From NCBI GenBank assembly GCA_003326205.1, contig LWTK01000043.1, positions 80,864 through 144,863 on the forward strand: a DNA stretch of 64,000 bases, read 5' to 3'. Made by a program: the position numbers and the translations under genes. This document shows, one piece after another, positions 27,119 to 36,764 of this stretch (position 1 is the first letter of the stretch; every line of letters starts with the position of its first letter). Below the pieces are notes generated by a model. The model had not been told where the DNA came from, ran no database searches, and saw only the letters and a program-made list of their open reading frames with translations. The stretch is from Nostoc sp. ATCC 43529 (lineage in GTDB: Bacteria; Cyanobacteriota; Cyanobacteriia; Cyanobacteriales; Nostocaceae).

Positions 27119-27400
27119 AAATCGGTGTGTGAGCTTCAACTTGAGAGGTTGATTAATACCTCATGAGCAAGTTTTATTCTAATCTATGAACTGCCCACAG
27201 CTAGTGCATTGAGTTTATTTGTGCTAAGTTCAACGCGATTGCCAAGATATTTCAGCCAGCAATTTTTCCCGTGCTGAACAATTAAATGTGTCTAAAAATA
27301 TGATTTTACTCCGTAATAACCCATGACAGAATACTACTCTTCTCGATTAAGCTTGGTATGGAATATAACAAGATAATCAAATATTTAAAGGAAATATCTT

Positions 27401-28357
27401 ATGGATAATCCTAGCCTCGAAATTGAGAAAATCCAGTATCAAGTGATGACTCTTGAACGACCAAAAAAACTCAAAATTCTGGTGGTTGACGATGAGCCAG
27501 ATAATCTCGATCTGCTTTATCGCACTTTTCGACGGGATTTTAATGTTTTGAAAGCTGATAGTGGGGTGAACGCCCTACAAGTTTTGGCAGCCGAAGGCGA
27601 GGTAGCTGTGATTATCTCCGATCAACGGATGCCAGAAATGAAAGGAACTGAGTTTCTCAGCAAGACGGTACCTCAGTTTCCCGATACAGTCAGGATAATT
27701 CTCACAGGATTTACTGATATTGAAGACTTGGTAGAAGCGATTAATGCTGGACAAGTTTACAAATATATTACCAAGCCTTGGGATCCAGGGGAACTCAAAG
27801 CAGTAGTCCAAAGAGCAGCAGAAACCTACGACTTGCTTAAGCAGCGTACAGAAGAATTACGCCGCGCCCACGCTCAAATGGCGCTGCTGAGTGTTTTGGT
27901 GCAGGTGACTCAAGCAGCTTCTAGCTTAGAAGAAACTCTTGCTCCAATTGCTAGGGCTTTTTCTGAAACTTTTGGCACTCAGGGGTGTATTGTACAACTT
28001 ATAGATGGAAATAATCTCGTTGCAACTCAAGGAAATTACAGCGATACAGGTACAGTAGAAAATTGGCTTTCCCAAGACCCGCTCACCCAAGAAGCGATGG
28101 CCACAGGAAAAATCCAACTTTCCTTGAATATACCGAAAGACAGCAAATTCAATGATACTATTCACTACCAAAACTCAGCCGTACAAGCACATATAGTGAT
28201 GCCGATTAGCTACCGAAATGAACTTTTGGGCGTATTATCACTACAGTGGAAACAACCGTGCATTTTGCGAGAAGATGAATTAAAGCTGATTGATTTATCA
28301 ACGCAACTGGTGGCGATCGCTCTGACTAGTAGTCGCTGCCATCAAACGATTGTGTAA
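27401..28357 (+). CDS. Response regulator with REC and GAF domains
   Basis: 318 residues. Residues 25-140 are a receiver domain: KILVVDDEPDNLDLLYR (acidic pair), phospho-acceptor Asp in VIISDQRMPEMKGTEFL, Thr in IILTGFTDIEDL and Lys in YITKPWDPGEL, the RpfG-like variant. A helical linker (TYDLLKQRTEELRRAHAQ) joins it to a GAF domain at about 165-315. There is no output domain such as HTH, GGDEF or kinase, so it likely acts through protein contacts. No cognate kinase lies nearby. Confidence 0.9.
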   Translation: MDNPSLEIEKIQYQVMTLERPKKLKILVVDDEPDNLDLLYRTFRRDFNVLKADSGVNALQVLAAEGEVAVIISDQRMPEMKGTEFLSKTVPQFPDTVRIILTGFTDIEDLVEAINAGQVYKYITKPWDPGELKAVVQRAAETYDLLKQRTEELRRAHAQMALLSVLVQVTQAASSLEETLAPIARAFSETFGTQGCIVQLIDGNNLVATQGNYSDTGTVENWLSQDPLTQEAMATGKIQLSLNIPKDSKFNDTIHYQNSAVQAHIVMPISYRNELLGVLSLQWKQPCILREDELKLIDLSTQLVAIALTSSRCHQTIV

Positions 28358-28466
28358 TAGTCATTAGTCATTAGTCATTAGTCATTAGTCGTTTGTGAAA
28401 ACTAATCTCCAATGCCCAATGCCCTATGCTCTATGCCCAATGCCCCATGCCCAATGCCCCATAGCC
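28358..28466. repeat. Short tandem repeats upstream of menG
   Basis: GTCATTA units, then permuted CCAATGCCC/CCCATGCCC units up to the start codon of the next gene. Confidence 0.8.
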
Positions 28467-28467
28467 A

Positions 28468-29163
28468 ATGACTAACGAAATTCAGTCCATTTTTAACCGC
28501 ATTGCTCCAGTTTATGACCAGTTGAACGATTGGTTGAGTCTGGGACAACACCGAATCTGGAAAGAAATGGCAGTTAAATGGAGTGCGGCTAAATCTGGTG
28601 ACACTGCACTTGATTTATGTTGCGGTAGCGGTGATTTAGCTTTACGTTTGGCACGGCGTGTGGGAGCAACAGGAAAAGTTTATGGAGTAGACTTCTCACC
28701 AAACCTGCTAGAAACTGCTAAAGAACGCTCGCAAAAGCAGTATCCCCGACCTGTTATCGCCTGGGTGGAAGCTGACGTGCTAAATTTGCCCTTCGACGAT
28801 AACCAATTTGACGCCGCAACAATGGGCTATGGTTTAAGAAATGTTAAAGATATTTCCCGCAGTCTGCAAGAGTTATACCGTGTCCTAAAGCCGGGTGCTA
28901 AAGCTGCGATTTTAGACTTTCATCGACCGAGTAATACCCAGCTACGGGGTTTTCAGCAGTGGTATCTGGACAATTTTGTTGTGCCGGTTGCTGATTATTT
29001 GGGCTTAAAGGAAGAATATGCTTACATCAGCCCCAGCTTAGACCGCTTTCCCATTGGCAAAAAGCAAGTAGAGTTAGCTCATCAAGTTGGTTTTGGGACT
29101 GCCACACACTACCCCATTGCGAACGGTATGATGGGAGTGCTAGTAGTCAAGAAAAATGAGTGA
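28468..29163 (+). CDS. menG: UbiE/MenG-type quinone C-methyltransferase
   Basis: SAM-dependent methylase of the UbiE/COQ5 family; in cyanobacteria it methylates 2-phytyl-1,4-naphthoquinol to phylloquinone for photosystem I. 231 residues. The first signature is LFNRIAPVYDQLNDWLSLGQHR-like near the start, SAM motif I ALDLCCGSGDLALRLA, and the second signature YGLRNVKDISRSLQELYRVLKPG. C-terminal FGTATHYPIANGMMGVLVVKK is also typical. The ATG at 28468 sits right after the repeat tract, so its ribosome binding site is repeat-derived or weak. Confidence 0.93.
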   Translation: MTNEIQSIFNRIAPVYDQLNDWLSLGQHRIWKEMAVKWSAAKSGDTALDLCCGSGDLALRLARRVGATGKVYGVDFSPNLLETAKERSQKQYPRPVIAWVEADVLNLPFDDNQFDAATMGYGLRNVKDISRSLQELYRVLKPGAKAAILDFHRPSNTQLRGFQQWYLDNFVVPVADYLGLKEEYAYISPSLDRFPIGKKQVELAHQVGFGTATHYPIANGMMGVLVVKKNE

Positions 29164-29286
29164 AGAGTTAGGAATTAAAAGTTATGAATTATGAGTAGTG
29201 ATAAATTCTCATTGAGAACTTATCATTCCTAACTCTTAATTCTTAACTCCTAACTCGTCACCCCCAAATCGAAAATCCAAAATCCT

Positions 29287-30522
29287 GTGGACTGGTCTCA
29301 TCTTTGGCTTTATGTGTCTCCCCCTGTACTGGGTGGAATTATCGGCTATTTCACGAATGATGTAGCTATTAAAATGTTGTTCCGTCCCTACCGAGCAATT
29401 TATATTGCTGGACGAAGAGTACCCTTCACCCCTGGATTAATTCCCCGCAACCAGGAACGTCTGGCTCTGAACATTTCTAATACAATCATGGGGTCGCTAT
29501 TAACGCCAGAGGAATTACAAAATCTGGCGCGGCGTCTGTTACAAACAGAACGGGTACAAGGAGCAATTCTCTGGTTGTTGCGGCTGGCGATCGAACAAGT
29601 CAAAACAGATAAAAACCAGAAAACCGCTAAAATTGTAGCGGGAATTTTGCGGGATTTGTTAGGAGAATCCTTGCCAAGATTGCTGAAGGTTTTGTCTCGG
29701 CGAGAAGACTTTTTAGAAGCGCAGATCAATCAAATTTTTGACCAGATTCTGCTGGAATTTCAATTGACAGAAGAACAAGCCACGAGGCTTGCAGATTGGT
29801 TGTTGCAAGTGGTTTTACCGCCAGATGTATTGCGCCAAGCAATAGTTGATTTTTTGACCGATCGCACAATTCAAATTATTGATGAAGGCTTTCGGGAAAA
29901 AACCAGTGGTACTTACTGGGTAGTGGCAAATTTGTTTGGTTTACGTAATACTCTGACGCGACTAAGAACTTTTTGCTTAGATGAAAAAGAAGCTACCAAT
30001 ACTCGGTTGCAGGAATTAACTCAAGATTTGCAAATGCGCGAACGCATTCGCAAATTACTGCAAAATTTATCATTACAAAACTTGCCGATTGGAACAGTCC
30101 GCCAGCTACGAAAGACCACACGCGAAAGTGTGCGTCATTACTTGCAAAATAGTGGCAGCGATTTACTACAAGGATTAACTGATTCTGTTAATTGGGAAAA
30201 TATTGCTGTAGTATTGTTGAATCGCTTGAGTACTTCACCTGTTGTCAATACTTCTTTAGAAGTGATGAGTCAAGAATTGGCTTTCATTTTAGAGAAGTAT
30301 TTGGAAAAAGATTTAGAGGCAATTGTGGCACAAGTAATTCCAATTTTGTCCATAGATCAAGTGATAGTTGACCGTGTAAAATCAACTTCGCCTGCTGATT
30401 TAGAAGCTGCGATCGAAGGAATTGTGAAAAATGAATTGCAGGCGATCGTCAGTTTAGGTGGTATTTTGGGTTTCGTTGTTGGACTATTTCAAACAGCGTT
30501 TTTATTATTTAGTCAATTTTAA
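29287..30522 (+). CDS. DUF445 family membrane protein
   Basis: 411 residues from a GTG at 29287. The N-terminus LWLYVSPPVLGGIIGYFTNDVAIKMLFRPYRAIYIAGRRVPFTPGLIPRNQ is the DUF445 (YheB-like) signature; a long helical middle follows and a C-terminal membrane helix closes it (GGILGFVVGLFQTAFLLFSQF). Function unknown. 120 bp after menG, with a repeat and the AACTCCTAACTC type in between. Strong terminator-like hairpin after it at 30616. Confidence 0.9.
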   Translation: MDWSHLWLYVSPPVLGGIIGYFTNDVAIKMLFRPYRAIYIAGRRVPFTPGLIPRNQERLALNISNTIMGSLLTPEELQNLARRLLQTERVQGAILWLLRLAIEQVKTDKNQKTAKIVAGILRDLLGESLPRLLKVLSRREDFLEAQINQIFDQILLEFQLTEEQATRLADWLLQVVLPPDVLRQAIVDFLTDRTIQIIDEGFREKTSGTYWVVANLFGLRNTLTRLRTFCLDEKEATNTRLQELTQDLQMRERIRKLLQNLSLQNLPIGTVRQLRKTTRESVRHYLQNSGSDLLQGLTDSVNWENIAVVLLNRLSTSPVVNTSLEVMSQELAFILEKYLEKDLEAIVAQVIPILSIDQVIVDRVKSTSPADLEAAIEGIVKNELQAIVSLGGILGFVVGLFQTAFLLFSQF

Positions 30523-30961
30523 TTTTTGTTTCGCTGTGTCGAAAAAGGGAGTAGTTGACTGTTGACTGTTGACTGATGACTGTTAACTGTTAACCGCGAA
30601 CAAGCAAGGGCTTGGGGCGTCTTTCATTCCAGCCATAGAAGGTATGGGATGAAAGACGCCTTTTAATAAAATCAGGTATGTATCTAAAAAATTTCTGACA
30701 AAATATTAATTTCAGATTTTTTGTGTCAATTGATTCTGATAAGTTAGTAAAGTAAATAAGCTATTACGCTTTGAAATTGCACAGTGACTCATAAGGTTTG
30801 TTGACCGCTGAGGGTTAACGCTCAACAGTCAACAGTCAACAACTAACACAAAAATATGTGCTGCTTTAGACGCGCAACAGCTTATCATAATACTACTTTC
30901 AAAGCTTCCTAACCCGGCGGGGGCATTGAGCAAAACAGACACAATTGATTGGCTAAAAGTT
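30523..30961. other. Intergenic region upstream of aspartate kinase
   Basis: About 440 bp: GACTGTTGACTGTTGACTG repeats (30556-30592), the hairpin at 30616-30664, and an AACAGTCAACAGTCAACAACTAAC run (30822-30845) complementary to the first repeats, so the two could base-pair across 230 nt. No gene seen. Confidence 0.5.
30616..30664 (+). terminator. Terminator-like hairpin after the DUF445 gene
   Basis: GGCGTCTTTCATTCC pairs with GGGATGAAAGACGCC (14 bp with one bulge), loop of about 16 nt, then TTTTAATAAAA. Confidence 0.7.
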
Positions 30962-32830
30962 ATGGCGCTCATAGTTCAGAAATATGGTGGTACATCTGTC
31001 GGTTCAGTCGAACGCATTCAAGCTGTTGCACAGCGCGTTTATAAAACTGTCAAAGCTGGAAACTCTCTGGTTGTAGTGGTTTCGGCGATGGGCAAAACCA
31101 CTGATGGACTCGTCAAACTAGCTAATGAAATTTCGCCAAATCCTAACCGCCGGGAAATGGATATGCTGCTTTCCACTGGCGAACAAGTCACCATTGCCTT
31201 ACTCAGCATGGCGTTGCAGGAACTCGGACAACCAGCAATTTCTATGACTGGCGCTCAGGTAGGAATTGTTACTGAAGCCGAACACAGCCGCGCTCGAATT
31301 TTACATATTGAAACTAGCCGCTTAACTCGTCACATCAAAGCAGGAAAAGTAGTTGTAGTAGCTGGTTTTCAAGGGATATCCAGCACTGGAGAAATGGAAA
31401 TCACAACTTTGGGACGTGGTGGTTCGGACACTTCAGCGGTAGCTTTGGCAGCAGCATTACAGGCAAATTTTTGTGAAATTTATACAGATGTTCCAGGGAT
31501 TTTAACTACAGACCCGCGGTTAGTTCCCGAAGCTCAGTTGATGGATGCCATCACCTGCAATGAAATGCTGGAACTAGCTAGCTTGGGAGCAAAAGTGTTG
31601 CATCCCCGTGCTGTGGAAATTGCTCGTAACTACGGCGTTCCCCTCGTAGTCAGATCTAGCTGGACGGATGACCCAGGTACTTGGGTCACCTCTGCCAAAT
31701 CCCAAGGGCGATCGCTGATCAATCTAGAAATTGCTCGTCCAGTGGATGCTGTAGAATTTGATACTGACCAAGCAAAGGTCGCTTTATTGCGCGTCCCCGA
31801 TAAGCCAGGTGTCGCAGCGAGGTTATTTGGCGAAATTGCCCGCCAAAAAGTAGATGTGGATTTAATTATTCAGTCAATCCATGAAGGTAATAGTAATGAC
31901 ATTGCCTTCACCGTGATGACACCGATTTTAAAAAGAGCCGAAGCAGTAGCAGCAGCGATCGCCCCAGCCCTAAGGAGTCCATCCAACCCCAAATCTGACG
32001 AAGCCGAGGTAATGATAGAAAATAACATCGCCAAAGTCAGCATCGCAGGCGCAGGTATGATTGGGCGTCCCGGTGTAGCTGCAAAGATGTTCGCCACCTT
32101 AGCCGAAGCGGGCGTAAATATACAGATGATTTCCACCAGCGAGGTGAAAGTCAGCTGCGTAGTAGATGCAGCCGAATGCGATCGCGCTGTTACCGCACTG
32201 AGTAAAGCATTTGAAATCGAAGCAGAGGAAAATGGCGCGGGGACAGGGGGATGCAAAGACACGGAGAGAGTATTTGATAATTTCTACGTGTCACCGCGTC
32301 TCCCCATCTCCGCGTCTCCTACTCCTCCCGTTCGCGGCGTTGCCCTAGACTTGAACCAAGCGCGTCTGGCGATTCGCCAATTACCAGACCGACCGGGGAT
32401 GGCGGCAAAGTTGTTTGGATTACTAGCACAACACAACATCAGTGTTGATATGATTATTCAATCTCAGCGTTGTCGGGTAATTGATGGTATTCCCAGGCGG
32501 GATATTGCCTTTACTGTCTCCCGGATGGATGGCGAAAATGCAAAACAGCTGCTTACCCAAGTAGCAGCAGAATTAGGATGGGGTGAAGTTGTTTTGGATA
32601 GTGCGATCGCTAAAGTAAGTATTGTCGGTACGGCTATGGTAGGGCAACCAGGTGTTGCCGCTAAAATGTTTGAAGCCTTAGCCCAACAACAAATAAATAT
32701 TCAAATGATTGCCACTTCAGAGATCAAAATTAGCTGTGTCGTGGCACAAGACCAAGGTGTTAAGGCTTTACAAGCTATTCATAGCGCCTTTGGATTGGCT
32801 GGGACTGAAAAATTTGTTGTGCCAGCGTAA
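30962..32830 (+). CDS. lysC: Aspartate kinase with four ACT units
   Basis: Phosphorylates aspartate, first step to lysine, threonine and methionine. From the ATG at 30962 (MALIVQKYGGTSVGS) 622 residues; the frame is open 12 codons further up. The kinase domain has KYGGTSVG, TTLGRGGSDTSAVALAAAL and MLELASLGAKVLHPRAVEIA. Two ACT pairs follow, each with a (V/M)A(A/S)(R/K)LFG...VD(L/M)IIQS half and a GVAAKMF...INIQMI(S/A)TSE(V/I)K(V/I)SCVV half, as is usual for cyanobacteria. Between the pairs, about residues 425-455 come from an intergenic-type repeat read in frame (32234-32325). Allosteric control by lysine and threonine is expected from the ACT units. Confidence 0.95.
   Translation: MALIVQKYGGTSVGSVERIQAVAQRVYKTVKAGNSLVVVVSAMGKTTDGLVKLANEISPNPNRREMDMLLSTGEQVTIALLSMALQELGQPAISMTGAQVGIVTEAEHSRARILHIETSRLTRHIKAGKVVVVAGFQGISSTGEMEITTLGRGGSDTSAVALAAALQANFCEIYTDVPGILTTDPRLVPEAQLMDAITCNEMLELASLGAKVLHPRAVEIARNYGVPLVVRSSWTDDPGTWVTSAKSQGRSLINLEIARPVDAVEFDTDQAKVALLRVPDKPGVAARLFGEIARQKVDVDLIIQSIHEGNSNDIAFTVMTPILKRAEAVAAAIAPALRSPSNPKSDEAEVMIENNIAKVSIAGAGMIGRPGVAAKMFATLAEAGVNIQMISTSEVKVSCVVDAAECDRAVTALSKAFEIEAEENGAGTGGCKDTERVFDNFYVSPRLPISASPTPPVRGVALDLNQARLAIRQLPDRPGMAAKLFGLLAQHNISVDMIIQSQRCRVIDGIPRRDIAFTVSRMDGENAKQLLTQVAAELGWGEVVLDSAIAKVSIVGTAMVGQPGVAAKMFEALAQQQINIQMIATSEIKISCVVAQDQGVKALQAIHSAFGLAGTEKFVVPA
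32234..32325. repeat. Repeat-derived insert in aspartate kinase
   Basis: GGCGCGGGGACAGGGGGATG, then GTCACCGCGTCTCCCCATC and CCGCGTCTCCTACTCC, close to the CCCGCGTCTCCCCATCTCCC repeats at 48108-48165. It codes a Gly/Pro/Ser-rich linker between ACT pairs. Confidence 0.75.
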
Positions 32831-32853
32831 TCAGATTGGGTTCGGTTGAAGAC

Positions 32854-33732
32854 TTATCTATTTTTGGGATGCCATCTTTCCATCATGACTATGATTTCGG
32901 AAATTTCGCATTCGCCACGCCAAACTAAATCAAGTTTTTTGAGTTGTTCAAGGCTGATACCGCCATCTTCTTCAGCAATGCGGTGATGTTCTGTATCTCC
33001 CATTGCTGCTAATAAATGTTGAAAAATAATCAGCTCGTCAAACTGGGGATTTTCCTCAGGATCGTTGAGAATTAGCATTGCTCGTTCTTCGGACAATCCT
33101 TGGAGAGTACTCAGTATAAATCGTGTGGGAAAGTCTGCATCCTGAAGTTGAGGATGACGCGACACTAACCCAGCCATTAGTACTCCCAGATAAGCCGCTG
33201 CTTGAGAATTGCTTAATACCTGAATTTGTTGGATGGCAATTTCAGTTAAATTGCTAAAAAATGCACAACCTAACTGCTGTTCAATAGCAATAACTCGATC
33301 TTCGTTTACTAAAGGTTCTAACTGTGCTTCAAACAAAAATTTACGTTGCTGTGGCACTTGGCACAGTAAAATTTCCTTGGCGCGATCGCTCATCAGAAGT
33401 CTGCCATCAGATCCAAAGCTAAAGTCTTTTCCCGGTTCTAAACCTCCACTTAAAAGAATTTGAAAAACCTTAGCTTGGGCTTTTTCTTCCATCTGTTCGT
33501 ATTGCGCTTGCCCAAGAAAAATTCGACAAAACCAACGGTGACTATCAGAGTCGCATTCCACCATTACTTCGTTAACAATCAAATTAGTTAACTTTTCTGT
33601 TCCCACAACTTTTTGCCAGCCTACAATCAAGTTACTAACAGCAGCTATGTCACGACGACTCAGCGCCTGGATTAATTGGCGCTTCACATTAGCCACTCGG
33701 TCTTTGTTTTGGCCAAATCTGTTGATTTTCAA
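32854..33732 (-). CDS. Unknown cyanobacterial protein, 292 residues
   Basis: Soluble, acidic, largely helical protein; no signal peptide or membrane helix. Visible segments: a basic N-terminus (MKINRFGQNKDRVANVKRQL), VWRGECEISEIIVMMERWHP at the end, and a middle with EQQLGCAFFSNLTEIAIQQIQVL. No catalytic motif recognised. It converges with lysC with 23 bp between stops, and is divergent from the kinase-like gene. I do not recognise a family. Confidence 0.75.
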   Translation of the reverse strand: MKINRFGQNKDRVANVKRQLIQALSRRDIAAVSNLIVGWQKVVGTEKLTNLIVNEVMVECDSDSHRWFCRIFLGQAQYEQMEEKAQAKVFQILLSGGLEPGKDFSFGSDGRLLMSDRAKEILLCQVPQQRKFLFEAQLEPLVNEDRVIAIEQQLGCAFFSNLTEIAIQQIQVLSNSQAAAYLGVLMAGLVSRHPQLQDADFPTRFILSTLQGLSEERAMLILNDPEENPQFDELIIFQHLLAAMGDTEHHRIAEEDGGISLEQLKKLDLVWRGECEISEIIVMMERWHPKNR

Positions 33733-34108
33733 TCTTTTAGACGCGCTTATTTAGCATTCGATCCGCTATTTTTATCGCATTTGGGGATCGAGTGTCATGG
33801 GTGGGATTGCTGAAGAATAGGGATCAAAATAACCTCTTAATATTATCATTCTTCGTCCCAAGTCTCTTTTTATGCAGAAATCTTACTTAAGTCTGGTAGC
33901 ATATAACCGTATGCAGCTAGTAACATCTTACCAAAAAAGAAAAATATTAGTAGTAATATGCAGTATTAGCTAATTAATTGGACTTACAAATGGGTTTTTG
34001 CTATGATTATTTTTCTTTTCCGAAGTTTTTATATTTTAAAATTACCAGTAATAACACGTACACTATAATCAAATAAAATATTCAGACATAAGACTATAAT
34101 TTATATTG
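33733..34108. other. Divergent intergenic region
   Basis: About 375 bp, AT-rich, shared by two divergent genes; no repeat or RNA gene seen. Confidence 0.4.
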
Positions 34109-36178
34109 ATGGATAGTCACTTCCTAGATAGACGCTACCGAATACTAAAAGTTCTCAATGATGGGGAAAAGGCAAAAACCTATTTAGCAGAAGATATTAA
34201 TCTTCCTGGCAAACAATTTGTAGTCAAGCGGCTATATCTTTCTACAAGCAATTCCCAAAATTTAACAATCCTCCACCGCTTGTTAGCTAGTAAGGTAACA
34301 ACTTTAGAGCAATTCGGACAAGAACACGACCAAATTCAGAAGCTAGTTGTTTATTTTGAAGAAAACGAAGAATTTTATCTAGTCCAAGAGTTTATTCCTG
34401 GGCTACCTTTGACTGATGAAATTTTACCAGCACAACCTCTGAGGGAAGACCAAGTAATTAGTCTGTTATCAGAGATATTAGAAATTTTGGTAGTTGTGCA
34501 TAGCCGTGGAGTAATTCACCAACATATTAAACCAGAAAACATTATTCGCCGTGATTCAGATAAAAAGTTAGTTTTAGTTGATTTTAATACTATTAATGAA
34601 GTTAGCACGAATTCTAATTGTCTCGAATATACGCCTATAGAGCAAGTTAATGGTAACCTAAAATACAACAGTGATATCTATGCTTTAGGTATAGTTGCGA
34701 TCGCTGCACTTCTCGGTTTACCAACAAACGAAATATCTGATCTGCGAAGCCAGAAGAATCGGCTCACAGGTGAAATTATTTGGCAAAATAAAGATTTAAA
34801 AATTAACAAAAAATTAGTAAAAATTATTAATAAAATGGTGCGTTTTGACTATCGAAAACGTTACCAGTATGCAACTGAAGTTTTAGACGATCTAAAAAAG
34901 TTAACAAGTGTTGAAGACGAACAGCAAAACGAGCATCCAAAAAAATTATTCTTAGCCATGACGGGGATAGCTGGTTGTCTCGCACTTGGTGTTACAGGGT
35001 GGTTTTTTCAGTTACCAAAATCTGAAAGTAATGCTCAAAAAAAATTATATCAAGAGGGAGTAAATAAATATGATATAGCAAACTATGAAGGAGCAATTCA
35101 AGATTTTAGTCAGCTGATTAAATTAGAACCAAAAAACGCTTTAGCTTATAATAAGCGAGGCGATGCTTATTATCGATTAGGAGACTATGAGCAAGCACAA
35201 GCAGACTCTAGTCAAGCAATTTTGCTCAATCCTGAAGATGCTAATGCTTATTATGACCGGGGATTTGCTTTGTATGAATTAGGCAAGTATAAAGAAGCGA
35301 TCGCTGATTATACCGAAGCGATTAAGTTAAATTCTCAAGATGCATACGCTTATTATGGCCGGGGATTAGCCCGCGTTCAAATTAAAGATAATAAAGGGGC
35401 ATTTGGAGATTTTAGCAAAGCGATCGCCATCAAACCTGAGTATACCGAAGCCTACTTGCAACGAGGCATTCTCCGCCGTCGCCTCAAACTCAGACAAGCA
35501 GCAATCCAAGATTTTGATAAAATAATTAAAATTAACCCTAGCGATGCTAAAGCCTATTATCAAAGGGGTTTAACTCAAGTTATTAATAAGCAAAAAGATG
35601 CAGCCCTGAAAGATTATTCGGATGCCATTAATATTAATCCTAAATATATAGAAGCTTATCTAAATCGTGGTGATATTTATAGCGATTTAGGCAACAAAAT
35701 AGCAGCTACTGAAGATTACAATACTATTTTACAGCTAGATCCAAAATTTATTGCAGCTTATATCCACAGAGGTATTCACCGTTTTTCTTTCGGAGATTAT
35801 AAAGGCGCTATTCAAGATTATAGTGAAGCACTAAAACTAGATCCTAATGATGTGGCAGCTTACAATAACCGTGGTAACGCCTATCTCGAACTAGGAAATA
35901 AAAAAGCTGCAAATCAGGATTATTCACAAGCGATCGCCATTGATGCTAAAAATGCTTTAGCGTATTATAATCGGGGCGTAATTCGCGCCAAACAGAAAAA
36001 TAAACAAGGAGCGATCGCAGATTTCAAAAAAGCTGCTAAATTATTCCAACAACAAGGCGAAAAAGCTAGTTATCAAGATGCCCAAAGGGAAATTGCAATT
36101 CTGCAAAACAAGTCAGTAGCAGGAAAAACTACTCGTCCAAAGTCTGGGAGAAGAGAGAAAAAAGGCAGTAGGGAATAG
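34109..36178 (+). CDS. Kinase-fold/TPR membrane protein, probable pseudokinase
   Basis: 689 residues from the ATG at 34109 (a TTG at 34106 precedes it). Residues 8-270 have the Hanks-type Ser/Thr kinase fold: the ATP Lys is kept in FVVKRLYL, but the catalytic loop reads VIHQHIKPENII instead of V-I-H-R-D-I-K-P-E-N, so the catalytic Asp is His, and the metal-binding DFG is DFN. The glycine loop is also weak (LNDGEKAKTYLAE). A membrane helix at about 288-305 (LFLAMTGIAGCLALGVTGWFF) leads to about nine TPR units in the outer part. Likely a scaffold or ATP-sensing protein rather than an active kinase (inference). AT-rich coding sequence. Confidence 0.88.
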   Translation: MDSHFLDRRYRILKVLNDGEKAKTYLAEDINLPGKQFVVKRLYLSTSNSQNLTILHRLLASKVTTLEQFGQEHDQIQKLVVYFEENEEFYLVQEFIPGLPLTDEILPAQPLREDQVISLLSEILEILVVVHSRGVIHQHIKPENIIRRDSDKKLVLVDFNTINEVSTNSNCLEYTPIEQVNGNLKYNSDIYALGIVAIAALLGLPTNEISDLRSQKNRLTGEIIWQNKDLKINKKLVKIINKMVRFDYRKRYQYATEVLDDLKKLTSVEDEQQNEHPKKLFLAMTGIAGCLALGVTGWFFQLPKSESNAQKKLYQEGVNKYDIANYEGAIQDFSQLIKLEPKNALAYNKRGDAYYRLGDYEQAQADSSQAILLNPEDANAYYDRGFALYELGKYKEAIADYTEAIKLNSQDAYAYYGRGLARVQIKDNKGAFGDFSKAIAIKPEYTEAYLQRGILRRRLKLRQAAIQDFDKIIKINPSDAKAYYQRGLTQVINKQKDAALKDYSDAININPKYIEAYLNRGDIYSDLGNKIAATEDYNTILQLDPKFIAAYIHRGIHRFSFGDYKGAIQDYSEALKLDPNDVAAYNNRGNAYLELGNKKAANQDYSQAIAIDAKNALAYYNRGVIRAKQKNKQGAIADFKKAAKLFQQQGEKASYQDAQREIAILQNKSVAGKTTRPKSGRREKKGSRE

Positions 36179-36764
36179 GGCATGGGGCATGGGGCATGGA
36201 AAGAGGACAAGGGGGACAAGGAAGACAAGGTAGCAATCTTTCTGCCTTTGTATCCAAAGCGATCGCACTTTATTTTTAGAATATTTGCTACATTTTCAAA
36301 CTCGAATATAATTAGTTTTTGAATAGAAAGATTCCTGAAAAATCCGTAAAAATTGATATCAAAATTACATAGCAATTTATAACTAAGTAAGACCGTGTAT
36401 TCAAATTTTTAACTCCTCAAATATAAATAAATTTTAATAACTCAATAGTTATGCAAATATTAATAGTTAAATAATCTTAGGAGAAATAAAAACAAATGGG
36501 ATCTACATTAGCAGTGGTATTTGCTGGATAGAGTAATGCAGATCCTCTTTAAATCTGGAATAACAATTTTTTAATGGCACTAGCAGGCATCCTGAATCAA
36601 TACAGTTCAGTTAAGCATTTCTTTCTTCTCTTTGCGTCCTTTGCGTCCTTGGCGGTTCGTTAAAAAATTGAATTTGACCAAGAGTGCTAGCCTTAACTGA
36701 ACCGTATTGCATCCTGAATGAGAACTGCCTGGAAAACTTGCACTTGAACATCAAGGAAGCAACA
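36179..36764. other. Intergenic region upstream of heme oxygenase
   Basis: About 585 bp: GGGCATGGGGCATGG repeats at the start, a MITE-like element at 36598-36709 (separate entry) and the ho1 leader. No gene seen. Confidence 0.5.
36598..36709. mobile_element. MITE-like insertion just upstream of heme oxygenase
   Basis: 112-bp non-coding segment whose ends CAATACAGTTCAGTTAAG (36598-36615) and CTTAACTGAACCGTATTG (36692-36709) are inverted repeats with one mismatch in 18. It is flanked by a 10-bp direct repeat CATCCTGAAT (36588-36597 and 36710-36719), which looks like a target duplication. The core holds CTTTGCGTCCTTTGCGTCC, the inverted form of the core in the element at 9736-9862. The right end is 55 bp before the ho1 ATG. 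Confidence 0.7.
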
